NCBI GenBank assembly: GCA_020829485.1 | Contig: JAIVFU010000050.1 | Coordinates: forward strand, 1 to 50,055 | DNA: 50,055 nt | Source: Nostoc sp. CHAB 5834 | Lineage (GTDB): Bacteria; Cyanobacteriota; Cyanobacteriia; Cyanobacteriales; Nostocaceae | Direction: 5' to 3' | In this document: positions 27,304 to 36,614 of the stretch, one piece after another | How the letters are laid out: every line of letters starts with the position of its first letter | Numbering within the stretch: the first letter of the stretch is position 1 | Notes under the pieces: model-generated | Database searches by the model: none | What the model saw: only the letters and a program-made list of their open reading frames with translations | Told to the model about the DNA's origin: nothing | Translations under genes and position numbers: made by a program

Positions 27304-27342
27304 GACATACTTTAAATTTATAAAATTTTGATAAAGTATGTC
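27304..27342 (+). promoter_or_regulatory. Perfect inverted repeat spanning the start codon of the RM gene
   Basis: GACATACTTTA (27304-27314) and TAAAGTATGTC (27332-27342) are exact complements separated by 17 AT-rich bases. The right arm includes the ATG at 27338-27340. As DNA it could be an operator; as RNA it would fold and hide the start codon. Either would restrain expression of a restriction-modification enzyme. Confidence 0.55.
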
Positions 27343-30292
27343 CAAACTTCTGGTTAGTCAATATCACACAGAAGTAGAAAGAATTATTCAATATGGCGGT
27401 TCACGTAAAGAAACATCGATTCGGGTTGCATTTCAAAACTTAGTTAATGAATATTGCAAACCTAGAGAATTTAGACTTATTCCTGAACTAGATTATAAAA
27501 CACCTAGCGGCAAACTTGTTTATCCAGATGGCACTGTTAAAGATGCTTTGCGTTTGGATTGGGGCTATTGGGAAAGCAAGGATGAATATGACAATTTAGA
27601 CCAAGAAATTGAGAAAAAGCTCATAAAAGGCTACCCAGATAGCAACATTCTGTTTGAAGACTCGCAAACAGCAGTTTTAATTCAGGGTGGACAAGAAACC
27701 ATGCGCGTCCCGATGAAAGATATTGACGCGCTGGATGGAATAATTACATATTTTATTAATTATGTTCGCCCGGAAGTTAAAGATTTTCGTGAGGCGATTG
27801 AAACTTTTAAAGAAGACTTACCGACTGTTTTAAATGCATTGCGTGACTTAATTGATAGTCAAATCGAAACAAACGCAGCTTTTCAAATAGCGAGGGCTAA
27901 ATTTTGGAATATTTGCAAAGAATCAATTAATCCTGAAGTTACTTTGCTGGATGTTAGGGAAATGATGATTCAGCATATTTTAACTGAAGATATCTTTATC
28001 AGCATCTTCAATGAATCTCAGTTTCATCGAGAAAATAATATTGCTCGTGAATTAAAAACTATCATCGATACATTTTTTACAGGTAGCACTAAAAAGAATA
28101 CTCTTGGTACTATTGAACGTTATTATGGAGTCATCAGAAGAACTGCTGCGAATATCTACAATCATCATGAAAAGCAGAAGTTTTTAAAAGTGCTTTATGA
28201 GAATTTCTACAAAGCATATAATCCGAAAGCGGCTGATAGGCTAGGTATTGTATATACGCCAAATGAAATTGTGCGCTTCATGATTGAAAGTGTAGATTAT
28301 TTAGTTCATAAAAACTTTGGTAAGCTACTTGCAGATAAAGATGTCGAAATTTTAGATCCGGCTACGGGAACAGGTACTTTTATTACTGAATTAATTGATT
28401 ATTTGCCCAAAGATCAACTCGAATATAAATATAAGCATGAGATTCATTGTAATGAGGTGGCAATTTTACCTTATTACATCGCTAACTTGAATATTGAATA
28501 TTCCTATAAGCAAAAGATGGGTGAATATCAAGAGTTTGAAAATATTTGTTTTGTCGATACGCTGGATCATACATCATTTGCAGGCAAGCAATTAGATTTG
28601 TTTGCAATGAGTATAGAAAATACTGAAAGAATTAAACGGCAGAATGAAAGTAAGATATCCGTGATTATAGGTAATCCACCTTATAATGCTAAATAAGAAA
28701 ATTTCAATGACAATAATTCTAATCGTTATTACGGAGCAATAGATAAGCTCATAAAAAATACTTACATCAAATATAGTAAAGCTCAAAATAAGATTGTTGT
28801 TTATGATATGTATACTCGTTTTATTCGCTGGGCAACTGATAGATTAACTCAAAATGGAATTTTAGCATTTATTACTAATTCATCGTTTATTGATGCTAGG
28901 ACATTCGACGGACTTAGAAAAGTTGTTGGTGATGAATTTAGCGATATTTATATTGTTGATTTGCATGGAGACGTTAGGAAAAATCCTAAGCTATCAGGTA
29001 CGACACATAATGTTTTTGGTATTCAAACTGGCGTTGCGATTATTTTTATGATAAAAAGACAAGTAAACAATGGTACACCTTGCAAAATATTTCATACTCG
29101 CCGTCCAGATTTTGATACAGCAGAGGAAAAGTTAAGGTTTTTAACTCAAACCAAATTTCGTGATATTCATTTTGATCATATTACACCAGATAAAAATCAT
29201 AACTGGATTAACCAATCTGATAATGATTTTGATAATTTTTTACCATTGGTTGATAAAGATGTAAAAACTGGCAAAGCACAGAAAGCAGTTTTTAAATTGT
29301 TTTCTTCAGGAATAAAAACACAGCGAGACGAATGGGTATATGATTTATCAGAGCAAAATTTAGCTGAAAGAATGAAGTTTTGTATAAAAGTTTATCAATC
29401 TCAAATTTTAGGAACTACAGAAAGCAAATTTAACATCAAGTGGGATAGAGAACTTACTAAATATTTAGACCGAGGTATAATAAAATGTTTTGATTGCCAA
29501 AATATAAAGTCAAGTCTATATAGACCTTTTGTGAAGATGAAACTTTATTTTGATAGTCATTTTAATGGCATGACTTATCAATGGTTTGATATTTTTAATG
29601 GAAATGATCTAGAGAATAAATATATCGCTTTTTCAGCTTTAGGAAATACTAAACCATTCCATTGTTTGGGGAGCAATTTATTAATTGACTTGCATCTAAC
29701 AGGAGATTCTCAATGTCTTCCCCTGTATCGCTATGACAAAGAAGGAAACCGCATAGATAACATCACCGATTGGGGATTGGCACAATTCCAAACGCATTAC
29801 AACGACTTAACAATTACCAAATTAGATATTTTTCACTACACCTACGCAGTCTTGCACAATCCCGCCTATCGTACCAAATACGAAATTAATTTGAAACGAG
29901 AATTTCCCCGCTTACCATTCTATGATGATTTTCATCAATGGGTTAACTGGGGTAAACAGTTGATGGATTTGCACATCAATTATGAAACTGTCCAACCCTA
30001 TCCTTTAAAACGAATTGATTTACCTTTCGCTAAAAATAGAACACCAAAGGCAAAACTAAAAGCCGATGCAGCCAATGGAACCATTATTTTAGATGATGTC
30101 ACAACTTTAGAAGGTGTCCCCAAAATTGCTTGGGAATATCGCCTTGGCAACCGTTGTGCTTTAGAATGGATTTTAGATCAATACAAAGAAAAGAAACCTA
30201 AAGACCCGACAATTGCTGAAAAATTCAATACATATCGCTTTGCAGATTACAAAGAACAGGTAATAGATTTACTACAAAGAGTCTGCACATAG
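27338..30292 (+). pseudogene. Type IIG-like restriction-modification protein, split by one in-frame stop
   Basis: Two frames, 27338-28696 and 28808-30292, are in the same register. The sequence between them is open and reads ENFNDNNSNRYYGAIDKLI, so a single TAA at 28694-28696, most simply a mutated CAA, divides a protein of about 984 residues. The N-terminus has a nuclease-like DALRLDWGYWESKDE stretch. A helical part follows, then a SAM-binding motif (ILDPATGTGTFITELI) and the N6-adenine methyltransferase motif NPPY just before the stop. The second half continues the methyltransferase (IDLHGDV-like region VDLHGDVRKNPK) and a target-recognition part. No helicase domain is present, which favours Eco57I-like type IIG over type ISP. 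The DNA is AT-rich compared with its neighbours, suggesting transfer. Confidence 0.85.
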
Positions 30293-30356
30293 TTTGGCAG
30301 TGATGGTAAATCGTATTAAATAATTCGTAATTACGAATTATTTAATACACTCTTTA

Positions 30357-30833
30357 TTAGTTACTCTCAGGGTTGAGTTCGCTGATTTCTCTGCACTTAG
30401 CCTGTGCGGCTTGATATGCCGCCAAGTATTCTTGACCACCCAACATCACATCACCGTAATATTCATAAGGTGGATCACCATAGATTGGCAATGGATCGTC
30501 TTCTGGATAATCTTCTTTCGATTCTTCAATGATGGCTTTCAGTTTTTTAATAGTCAGCCTTTGTGCTGCAAAATACCAAAGTTCTTGGGGATTTTTGTTT
30601 AGGTGGGGTAATGTGGGATCGACAATGCGGGCATCGGAAGCGTCGCCTATCTCAATCCAACTGTGTTCAATCGGTCTGTATGGTTTCCCTGCAAAAGCTA
30701 AAAATCCCTGAATATATCTTGCTCCCTCAGTGGATAATGCTGCTTTGTAAGCATTATCAAACGGAGTGCTAGCTCTGCTGTTTATACTTTCAGCAATTTT
30801 GATTGACAGCGTTTCATCCAATAGTTTGTTCAT
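30357..30833 (-). CDS. Unknown protein with a transglutaminase-like HSWIE...VDPT pattern
   Basis: About 158 residues from the ATG at 30833; an upstream TTG at 30842 is less likely. I do not recognise a named family. The middle reads YIQGFLAF, PIEHSWIEIG and RIVDPTLPHL, a spacing like the His and Asp of papain/transglutaminase-fold proteins. In such proteins a Cys is expected at the TPFDNAYKAAL helix, but Phe stands there, so catalysis is doubtful. The C-terminus is acidic. It lies convergent with the restriction-modification gene. Confidence 0.6.
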   Translation of the reverse strand: MNKLLDETLSIKIAESINSRASTPFDNAYKAALSTEGARYIQGFLAFAGKPYRPIEHSWIEIGDASDARIVDPTLPHLNKNPQELWYFAAQRLTIKKLKAIIEESKEDYPEDDPLPIYGDPPYEYYGDVMLGGQEYLAAYQAAQAKCREISELNPESN

Positions 30834-30944
30834 CAATAGCAAGGATTATAGCAGCCGTAAAAATATATTACCACTGCTGATTACCATTTTGCTTGGGCAT
30901 TGGGCATTCACTAATGACAAATGGTTAATGACTAATGACAAACT

Positions 30945-31365
30945 CTACTTTGTATTAATCACCATCTGTAAATTTCTTAACAAGTCCTTTGAGGTGTAAG
31001 GCTTGGACAAAAGGATTTTGACATTATTACCAAGGATTCTAATCATCTCATGATTGGAGGCTAATCCACTAACACCAATAATTTTAATGTTTGGATTAAT
31101 TTTTTTTAACACATTAATAGTTGTTGGCCCATCCATAGATGGCATCATCATGTCAACCAAGACCACACTAATTTCTTGTTGATGTTGTGTATATAGTGCG
31201 ATCGCATCAATACCATCACTAGCTACTAGAACTTTATAGGCATTTTTTTCTAACCAGGTTTGAGTAACCTCTCGAATTGATTCTTCATTATCAGGCTATC
31301 AACCCAGAAATTATTCGCAGATAAGTTAATAGGAGTATCATCAACTATTAAAATGGCGTTTTTTT
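30945..31365 (-). pseudogene. Response-regulator receiver-domain remnant
   Basis: The minus strand from about 31302 to 30945 reads a receiver domain: EESIREVTQTWLEKNAYKV, phospho-acceptor Asp in VVLVDMMMP, and the conserved Lys in LLSKPYTS. It lacks the usual beginning and has no normal start. Just upstream, 31358-31303 reads the N-terminus of another receiver domain (NAILIVDDTPINLS) that runs straight into it. This looks like a deletion joining two receiver domains of a multi-domain sensor kinase. No kinase part remains. Confidence 0.7.
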
Positions 31366-31469
31366 TAAATTCATACTTACATATTATTAAATTTATTTTA
31401 AAGATTAGGAACCCCTATAAAGGTAGCACAGCTAGCTGTGCTACCTTACTATGTTGTTTATCCATCAAA

Positions 31470-32048
31470 TCATGGGGTTGTGGGGGGATCAGGTTTTATC
31501 CGAACTGTCTTGGAACAACAGGGGCTTCCCCAACAAACCTGCCCAGCAGGCATATTAGTAAAAACACTACTACGAGCGCCAATCACAGTATTAGCACCGA
31601 TTTGCACTCCCGGCCCAATGAAACAATCTGCTGCTATCCATGCACCATTGTCAATGGTGATACTCGCTGTTTTCAACCCAAAGGCAGGGTCTTGGATATC
31701 ATGACTACCAGTACACAGGTAACTTTTTTGCGAAATTACGCAATGTTCACCGATGTTGATCTGATCGAGGCTATATAAAACTACGTTATCTCCAATCCAA
31801 CTGTGGTTGCCAATAGTAACTTTCCAAGGGTAGGTGAAGCGGGCGGTAGGTCGAATTAATACGCCTTTACCGATACGAGCGCCAAATAGTCGTAGCAAAG
31901 CACGACGCAGAATATTTAACGGTTGAGGAGTCAGAGGAAAGGCGATCGCTTGTACAAGCCACCATAATAAAATATACCAAGCTGCACGTCCCCGATCAAA
32001 CCAAGATTGGTCATATTTGCGTAAATCTACGAAAGGGTCATTAGTCAT
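31470..32048 (-). CDS. WcaF-like hexapeptide-repeat acetyltransferase (probable HpsU type)
   Basis: A 192-residue left-handed beta-helix acyltransferase for polysaccharide building. FVDLRKYDQSWFDRG at the start is typical of WcaF-like proteins, followed by a hydrophobic segment (about 24-42) that may touch the membrane. Hexapeptide repeats run from about 55 to 175 (IGKGVLIRP, IGNHSWIGDNV, IGANTVIGA), with the catalytic-type histidine in GSHDIQDPAFG. It resembles the acetyltransferase called HpsU in hormogonium polysaccharide loci, but the name is from memory. It forms a minus-strand cluster with two GT2 genes upstream. Confidence 0.85.
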   Translation of the reverse strand: MTNDPFVDLRKYDQSWFDRGRAAWYILLWWLVQAIAFPLTPQPLNILRRALLRLFGARIGKGVLIRPTARFTYPWKVTIGNHSWIGDNVVLYSLDQINIGEHCVISQKSYLCTGSHDIQDPAFGLKTASITIDNGAWIAADCFIGPGVQIGANTVIGARSSVFTNMPAGQVCWGSPCCSKTVRIKPDPPTTP

Positions 32049-32072
32049 TAGTTATTAATTATTAGTTATTAG

Positions 32073-33029
32073 TTAGGGGTCAATAGTCAATAACTCTCCC
32101 TCTGCTCCCCTGCTCCCCTGCTCCCCTGCTCCTTCTTTCGGGGTGGTTGCAGTATTTAAGTGACCACCACAGTTGCGTAATTCGTAGAGTTTAACGCCAA
32201 TTTGATATTCATATTGACTCAGCAAGCGTGCATAGATATATCCGGCTTTGCCATCCAAAAAACCGCGTTGAATAATATAAAATAAAACAAATCGTAAAAT
32301 GGGTTTAAATGGCAGGTGTACCCAAACTTTTTTCAAAAAGCGCTTGCGTTGCACTGCATCACCAAATAGATTCGCGCCGATAGTACCGCGTTCATCTTTA
32401 CCTGTGAGAATATTAAAATAAACGCTGGCTTCCCAGTTAGAATACCGGTTGTGTCGTTCTAACCAGTGATAAAGGTCGCGGAAGTCCTCGTGGAGCATAT
32501 CATTTTTGAGATACCCAACTTTGCCCTGTAAAATCACATGTTCGTGAACTTCGTTATCACCAGTATTGGGAATATCTTCTGTATGTAGGTTTTCGTAGCG
32601 ACCTTTTTTATGTTGAAATAAACGTAGATTCCAATCAGGATATTTCCCGCCATAACGAATCCATTTTCCTAAGAAAAATACGCGGCGGTTGAGATAATAA
32701 CCTGTATATTCTTTGTTTTGAATTGCTTGATCAATTTCTTCCCAAAGTTCGGGGGGAATGCGCTCATCGCAATCTACAATTAGCACCCATTCGTTACGAA
32801 AAGGTAGATTATCTAAAGACCAATTTTTCTTTTTGGGCCAGCGTCCATTGAAGTTGAATTGTACGACATTTACCTCGTGACTGTTAGCAATTTCAATGCT
32901 GTTATCAGTACTTTGAGAATCTACTACAAATATCTCATCTGCTCTGCTGAGGCTAGCAAGGCAAGCAGGCAAGTTTGCTTGTTCGTTTTTTGCCGGAATT
33001 AATACAGAAACTGGTATTTTAAATGACAT
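32073..33029 (-). CDS. Glycosyltransferase family 2 (WaaE/KdtX-like)
   Basis: A 318-residue GT2 enzyme. VSVLIPAKNEQANLPACL opens the GT-A fold, IFVVDSQSTDNS is the nucleotide-sugar loop and VDCDERIP is the metal-binding motif (near 87-94). WNLRLFQHKKGRY and VHEHV are typical of the LPS core WaaE-like group. The last 20 or so residues (KEGAGEQGSRGAEGE) are encoded by a CTCCCCTGCTCCCCTGCTCC intergenic repeat, so the tail is an extension, not family sequence. It lies between the acetyltransferase and a second GT2 gene and probably works with them on a surface polysaccharide. Confidence 0.9.
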   Translation of the reverse strand: MSFKIPVSVLIPAKNEQANLPACLASLSRADEIFVVDSQSTDNSIEIANSHEVNVVQFNFNGRWPKKKNWSLDNLPFRNEWVLIVDCDERIPPELWEEIDQAIQNKEYTGYYLNRRVFFLGKWIRYGGKYPDWNLRLFQHKKGRYENLHTEDIPNTGDNEVHEHVILQGKVGYLKNDMLHEDFRDLYHWLERHNRYSNWEASVYFNILTGKDERGTIGANLFGDAVQRKRFLKKVWVHLPFKPILRFVLFYIIQRGFLDGKAGYIYARLLSQYEYQIGVKLYELRNCGGHLNTATTPKEGAGEQGSRGAEGELLTIDP

Positions 33030-33054
33030 ATATTTAGGAGTTAGGAGTTAGAAG

Positions 33055-33074
33055 AGACGCGATTAATCGCGTCT
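33055..33074. repeat. Perfect 20-bp palindrome AGACGCGATTAATCGCGTCT
   Basis: A dispersed palindromic repeat in the gap between the two GT2 genes. A degenerate copy lies near 15846-15870. Confidence 0.75.
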
Positions 33075-33105
33075 GTACAAGACATTCTAAATTCTGAATT
33101 CTTCT

Positions 33106-34038
33106 TTATTTCTTATTTGATGTGGATAAAAGACCTTGAATAGCAGCATTTAAGTAACCAATCTGACCGTAAGCATATACAAGTTTGTCAAACCGTTCTG
33201 CTGGATCAGAAAAATATTGTAATGCCTTATACAAGCCGCGCACAAACCGTTCACTACCTCGTTGCAATTGAGCGATTCCAGCTTTACCAGCGAGTTGTTC
33301 TCGATAGCATTCACTAATACCCTGCCACCAGCCCCGGTTTAAAAACCAGGAGCGTTGGAGACGTTCTGGAGCAACATTGTGAGCAACCAGCGCTTCGGGA
33401 AGATAAGCTACTTGCCAATTACGCTGTAGGGCAAATTCGGTCATTTGCAGTTCTTCATTTGATAATAAATTTTTTCCCACTCGGCCAAGATGAGGATCAA
33501 AACCGCCAATTTCTTCTAGGAAACTGCGGCGAATGGAGTAATTTAAGCCTCTGGGTGTTAAGCCGGGTTGCTCAATGTAGATGATATTGTCACCTAAATC
33601 GTATGCACCGAGATTTGCAGCTAGCCCTGGAGATAGCCACCGTGGTTGTTCGATTCCTGGGGGCCAGAGAAGAGTGACTTTGCCACCTGCGATCGCTAGT
33701 TTAGAATTATTGTAATAGGCAACATATAAAACTTGTAACCAGCCCTTGCTTGCAACGGCATCGTCATCAAGATAAGCAAGAATATCACCACTAGCTACTT
33801 TTGCACCTGTGTTTCGGGCGACAGATAAACCAATGGTGGGTTCAAATACATACTTCAGGCGCGGATTATGGGTTCTTTGTTCTACAACCTCACGAGTGCG
33901 ATCGCTAGATCCATTATCAACTACCACAATTTCAAAGTCAGCAGCAAAATCCTGTGCGAAAAGACTATCAATTGCAGCCCCTAAATAGGTATCTCGATTG
34001 TGGGTACAGATAATGGCAGAGATTTTGGTGTCTGGCAT
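33106..34038 (-). CDS. Glycosyltransferase family 2
   Basis: A GT2 enzyme of about 310 residues. ISAIICTHNRDTYLG begins the fold, EIVVVDNGSSDRT follows, and YLDDDAVAS is the metal-binding DXD-type site. GLNYSIRRSFLEEIGGFDP and LSNEELQMTE form the acceptor region. An extra 18-residue start at 34092 is encoded by GATTTTAGATTTGGGATTTT intergenic repeat and was rejected; ATG 34038 (MPDTKISAI) is chosen. It is the first gene of the minus-strand polysaccharide cluster. The sugar is unknown. Confidence 0.9.
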   Translation of the reverse strand: MPDTKISAIICTHNRDTYLGAAIDSLFAQDFAADFEIVVVDNGSSDRTREVVEQRTHNPRLKYVFEPTIGLSVARNTGAKVASGDILAYLDDDAVASKGWLQVLYVAYYNNSKLAIAGGKVTLLWPPGIEQPRWLSPGLAANLGAYDLGDNIIYIEQPGLTPRGLNYSIRRSFLEEIGGFDPHLGRVGKNLLSNEELQMTEFALQRNWQVAYLPEALVAHNVAPERLQRSWFLNRGWWQGISECYREQLAGKAGIAQLQRGSERFVRGLYKALQYFSDPAERFDKLVYAYGQIGYLNAAIQGLLSTSNKK

Positions 34039-34172
34039 AGATTTTATTTTGGATTTTAGATTTGGGATTTTAGATAAAAATCTTAAATCCAAGGCACATC
34101 TGCTGAGAGTTAATCTAAACTAAAAATTACCGACCCACCAACCGAGTTTCTTCGGAAATAATCTTTAAAACT

Positions 34173-34970
34173 TTACGTTTGTTGAATATGACTGTGTAAA
34201 ACTACAAGTGTTTGGGCCAGTTGACTCAGGCGGGTTTCCAAAGATTGCTTACGTCCTAATAGTTGACGTAACTTTTGGTAACGCGCGATCGCCATGCTAA
34301 CATTGGGAATCTGATCTGCTGGACATGGGCGCGACCAGACTTTACCAGTATCGTCTATACCACAGAGGCGGTAGCCAGTAATAGATGATTGATAAGATAC
34401 TTTCCCACCAGTGGCGCAAATTTCTTCTACGTAGTTCATCAGGCGGTCAACTTCTGCATGGCGCAGTGTTGCAGTTCCTCCTGCTTCTGGTTCCTTGGGA
34501 TTGGATTCTAACCAGCCATTGACAATTGGCCCTTCTAAGTAAATATCCTGAATTTGCTTCAAAATATTTTGCAGTTCTATTTGCCAACCGGCGACAGTTT
34601 CCTGAATTTCTTGCAATAGATTCATCGCCAATGCTGGATTTGCTCCGTGGCGATGGCTACTAAAGCTCGGAGTTTTCAACTTGGGTAGGCTGGGTGTTTT
34701 GCTACCATCCTCTTCTGCTTGAAAGGTCTGCACAGAGTCATGGTGAGGAAAGAAATCTTGTTCAGCAGGATAATCACTCTCAGTGTCAACTGTTTGTTCT
34801 TCCTGAGAGGATGGAGTTTGTGTACTTTCTGTGGGTTCGTTGGCTCCGACACTGATTCTAAAGGAGAAAGGTCGTTTTGTTGTCGAATCACCAGCTTCGG
34901 CGGCAGAGGCAGTGCCGCGATTCCCTAAATCGTGTAGAGTTGCTTCTATGCGTTTTAAGCCTGCGTTCAT
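34173..34970 (-). CDS. Conserved cyanobacterial protein of unknown function
   Basis: A 265-residue protein I cannot assign. The N-terminal half (about 10-105) is disordered, rich in Ser, Thr, Glu and Pro. The C-terminal half is helical (LLQEIQETVAGWQIELQNI, RYQKLRQLLGRKQSLETRL) with a small central part, YRLCGIDDTGKVWSRPCP, that looks like a beta-hairpin. No signal peptide or membrane segment. A coiled-coil scaffold or regulatory role is possible. It lies upstream of the polysaccharide cluster on the same strand and is divergent from cobU. Confidence 0.75.
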   Translation of the reverse strand: MNAGLKRIEATLHDLGNRGTASAAEAGDSTTKRPFSFRISVGANEPTESTQTPSSQEEQTVDTESDYPAEQDFFPHHDSVQTFQAEEDGSKTPSLPKLKTPSFSSHRHGANPALAMNLLQEIQETVAGWQIELQNILKQIQDIYLEGPIVNGWLESNPKEPEAGGTATLRHAEVDRLMNYVEEICATGGKVSYQSSITGYRLCGIDDTGKVWSRPCPADQIPNVSMAIARYQKLRQLLGRKQSLETRLSQLAQTLVVLHSHIQQT

Positions 34971-35186
34971 AAAGACATCCTAAAGTTTGCTGTCCCCGAT
35001 GGTGTTGAATAATTAAGAATGGGGTTGTTGGGATTTTCGGCTTTTGCCTGTTGTGACATCAATGATGCTGGTGCTAATTTTATCTCTTAAAAGTTATTTG
35101 AAACTAAAAATTTTGCCGATAAAGTAAAAAACTGCCGTGATAAATTGCAACCGTAAGCATATTGTTAAAATATTCAGGAAACAACT

Positions 35187-35759
35187 TTGGGTAAAATCAT
35201 CTTAGTAACAGGCCCGGCACGATGTGGTAAAAGTGAGTGGGCGGAAAGTCTGGCCATGCAGTCAGGAAAAGCAGTTGTTTACGTAGCAACAGCCACCGAT
35301 AACCCAGATGACCAAGAATGGCATCAACGCATTTTAGAACATCAACAACGTCGCCCCCAAGACTGGGTAACTTTATCTGTACCGGTGGAACTGTCTGCTA
35401 CCCTCGCCGATGCCAAACCTTATAATTGTCTTTTAGTTGATTCTTTAGGAACTTGGGTTGCTAATCTCCTAGAAGAGGAAGAATCTAGCTGGGAAAGCAT
35501 CGTTGCAGAGTTATTAGAGACAGTGGATCTGGTAGCTGCTGATATGGTGTTTGTAGCAGAAGAGGTAGGTTGGGGTGTGATACCAGCTTATCCCCTTGGG
35601 AGGGCGTTCCGCGATCGCCTGGGTTCTTTAGTGCGCCAGCTAGGTGTACTTAGTAATACTGTTTATTTAGTTATAGGTGGTCATGTTCTCAATCTCAGCA
35701 GGCTTGGTTATCCATTGCCAAATAGAGGGGAAGGAGAAGTGACGAGTCAAGATTCTTAA
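35187..35759 (+). CDS. cobU: Bifunctional adenosylcobinamide kinase / guanylyltransferase
   Basis: A 190-residue cobalamin-assembly enzyme that phosphorylates adenosylcobinamide and then attaches GMP. P-loop GPARCGKS (residues 9-16), the EWHQRILEHQQRRP histidine region (about 45-59) and VDSLGTWVANLL are all present, as are VAEEVGWGVIP and GRAFRDRLG. The start is a TTG at 35187 with AGGAAA about nine bases upstream; no ATG fits. The last dozen residues are low complexity. No cobalamin riboswitch was seen in the 215 bases upstream. It is not next to other cob genes here. Confidence 0.93.
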   Translation: MGKIILVTGPARCGKSEWAESLAMQSGKAVVYVATATDNPDDQEWHQRILEHQQRRPQDWVTLSVPVELSATLADAKPYNCLLVDSLGTWVANLLEEEESSWESIVAELLETVDLVAADMVFVAEEVGWGVIPAYPLGRAFRDRLGSLVRQLGVLSNTVYLVIGGHVLNLSRLGYPLPNRGEGEVTSQDS

Positions 35760-35895
35760 CTATTGATTCAAATTAATCCCTCCGGGTGACGCTCCTACGT
35801 CGCTAACGCTTCGCTAACGGCAGTCACTCATGGGGGAAACCCTCAAGACCGCGCTGCCTCACCAAAATCTAAAATCTAAAATTTAAAATTGTAAT

Positions 35896-36300
35896 ATGGC
35901 AACCAAACAAGAAGTTAGAGGATACCTTGCCTACTGGTTTCAGTTGGGTAAGAAAGTGATTACGAGCAACGGTAAGGCAAGCTTTTTGCCGCTATCGGTG
36001 CTAAATGGCGATCGCTATAGTGAAGAATTTGAAGAGTGCTGGCAAAAAATTCTCTCACCTGAATCGGGTGATTGTTACCTAGAGGGTACACACGAAACCA
36101 TTGCTGAACTGTTGACACCAGCTTGGGAAATGCTACCTTGCAGCCGTTGCAGTATGCCTGTAGCCGCGCGAAATGTCGGGATGCCGGCCTTGCTATGCCC
36201 CTGCAATGATTTACCTAATTGGCCTAATACCGAATTACCAGCACCGCGAGAGCCTATAAAGACTCAAGATCAACTCAGAATAATTAGCGATCGCTTATAG
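35896..36300 (+). CDS. Conserved cyanobacterial protein with a CxxC...CxC centre
   Basis: A 134-residue protein, unknown to me. It begins MATKQEVRGYLAYWFQLGK. The region LPCSRCSMPV followed by LLCPCNDLP (about 80-105) holds four cysteines in two pairs that could bind zinc or form a rubredoxin-like knuckle. There is no membrane segment. The gene follows cobU on the same strand after a repeat-filled gap of 136 bases, so co-transcription is uncertain. Confidence 0.75.
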   Translation: MATKQEVRGYLAYWFQLGKKVITSNGKASFLPLSVLNGDRYSEEFEECWQKILSPESGDCYLEGTHETIAELLTPAWEMLPCSRCSMPVAARNVGMPALLCPCNDLPNWPNTELPAPREPIKTQDQLRIISDRL

Positions 36301-36614
36301 ACCAATACACTTCAGTTAAGGATTTTTGGTACTGATTTTAGACCTGTAGAGACGCGTTAGCGTAGCGGGGCGTTCGCTTTTAGCGTCTCCAAGAGTTGCC
36401 CAGTACAATTTCGCGTCTCTACCAAGGTTTTTGGGCTTAACCCAAGCGTATTGGCTTAAAGACAATCTTGCATTTTCTTTAGTCGTCTAAAGACGACTTT
36501 CGCTATTAGACTGGTGAATTCATTCTGAGGCGGGCTAGATGAGAATGAAATAGCCCTGCTATATAGCTTTTCCTAATCAAATAAGCTAAATAAGAGCAAG
36601 CTCCTCATTTGCTA
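36301..36614. other. Gap with GTAGAGACGCG-type repeats
   Basis: It contains GTAGAGACGCGTTAGCGTAG with its complement, a CGCGTCTCTACC copy, and a GTCGTCTAAAGACGAC palindrome near 36481. It lies between convergent genes; no coding frame is supported. Confidence 0.55.

Noticed and set aside
28808..30292. Second RM frame as an independent gene
   Set aside because: It is in register with the first frame and the sequence before its ATG is already protein-like, so it is better read as the second half of one interrupted gene.
31353..31778. Plus-strand frame of 141 residues
   Set aside because: It lies over the acetyltransferase on the other strand, which has clear family motifs; the plus frame has none.
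34971..35186. Cobalamin riboswitch before cobU
   Set aside because: I could not find the conserved B12-box sequence or the expected structure in the upstream 215 bases.
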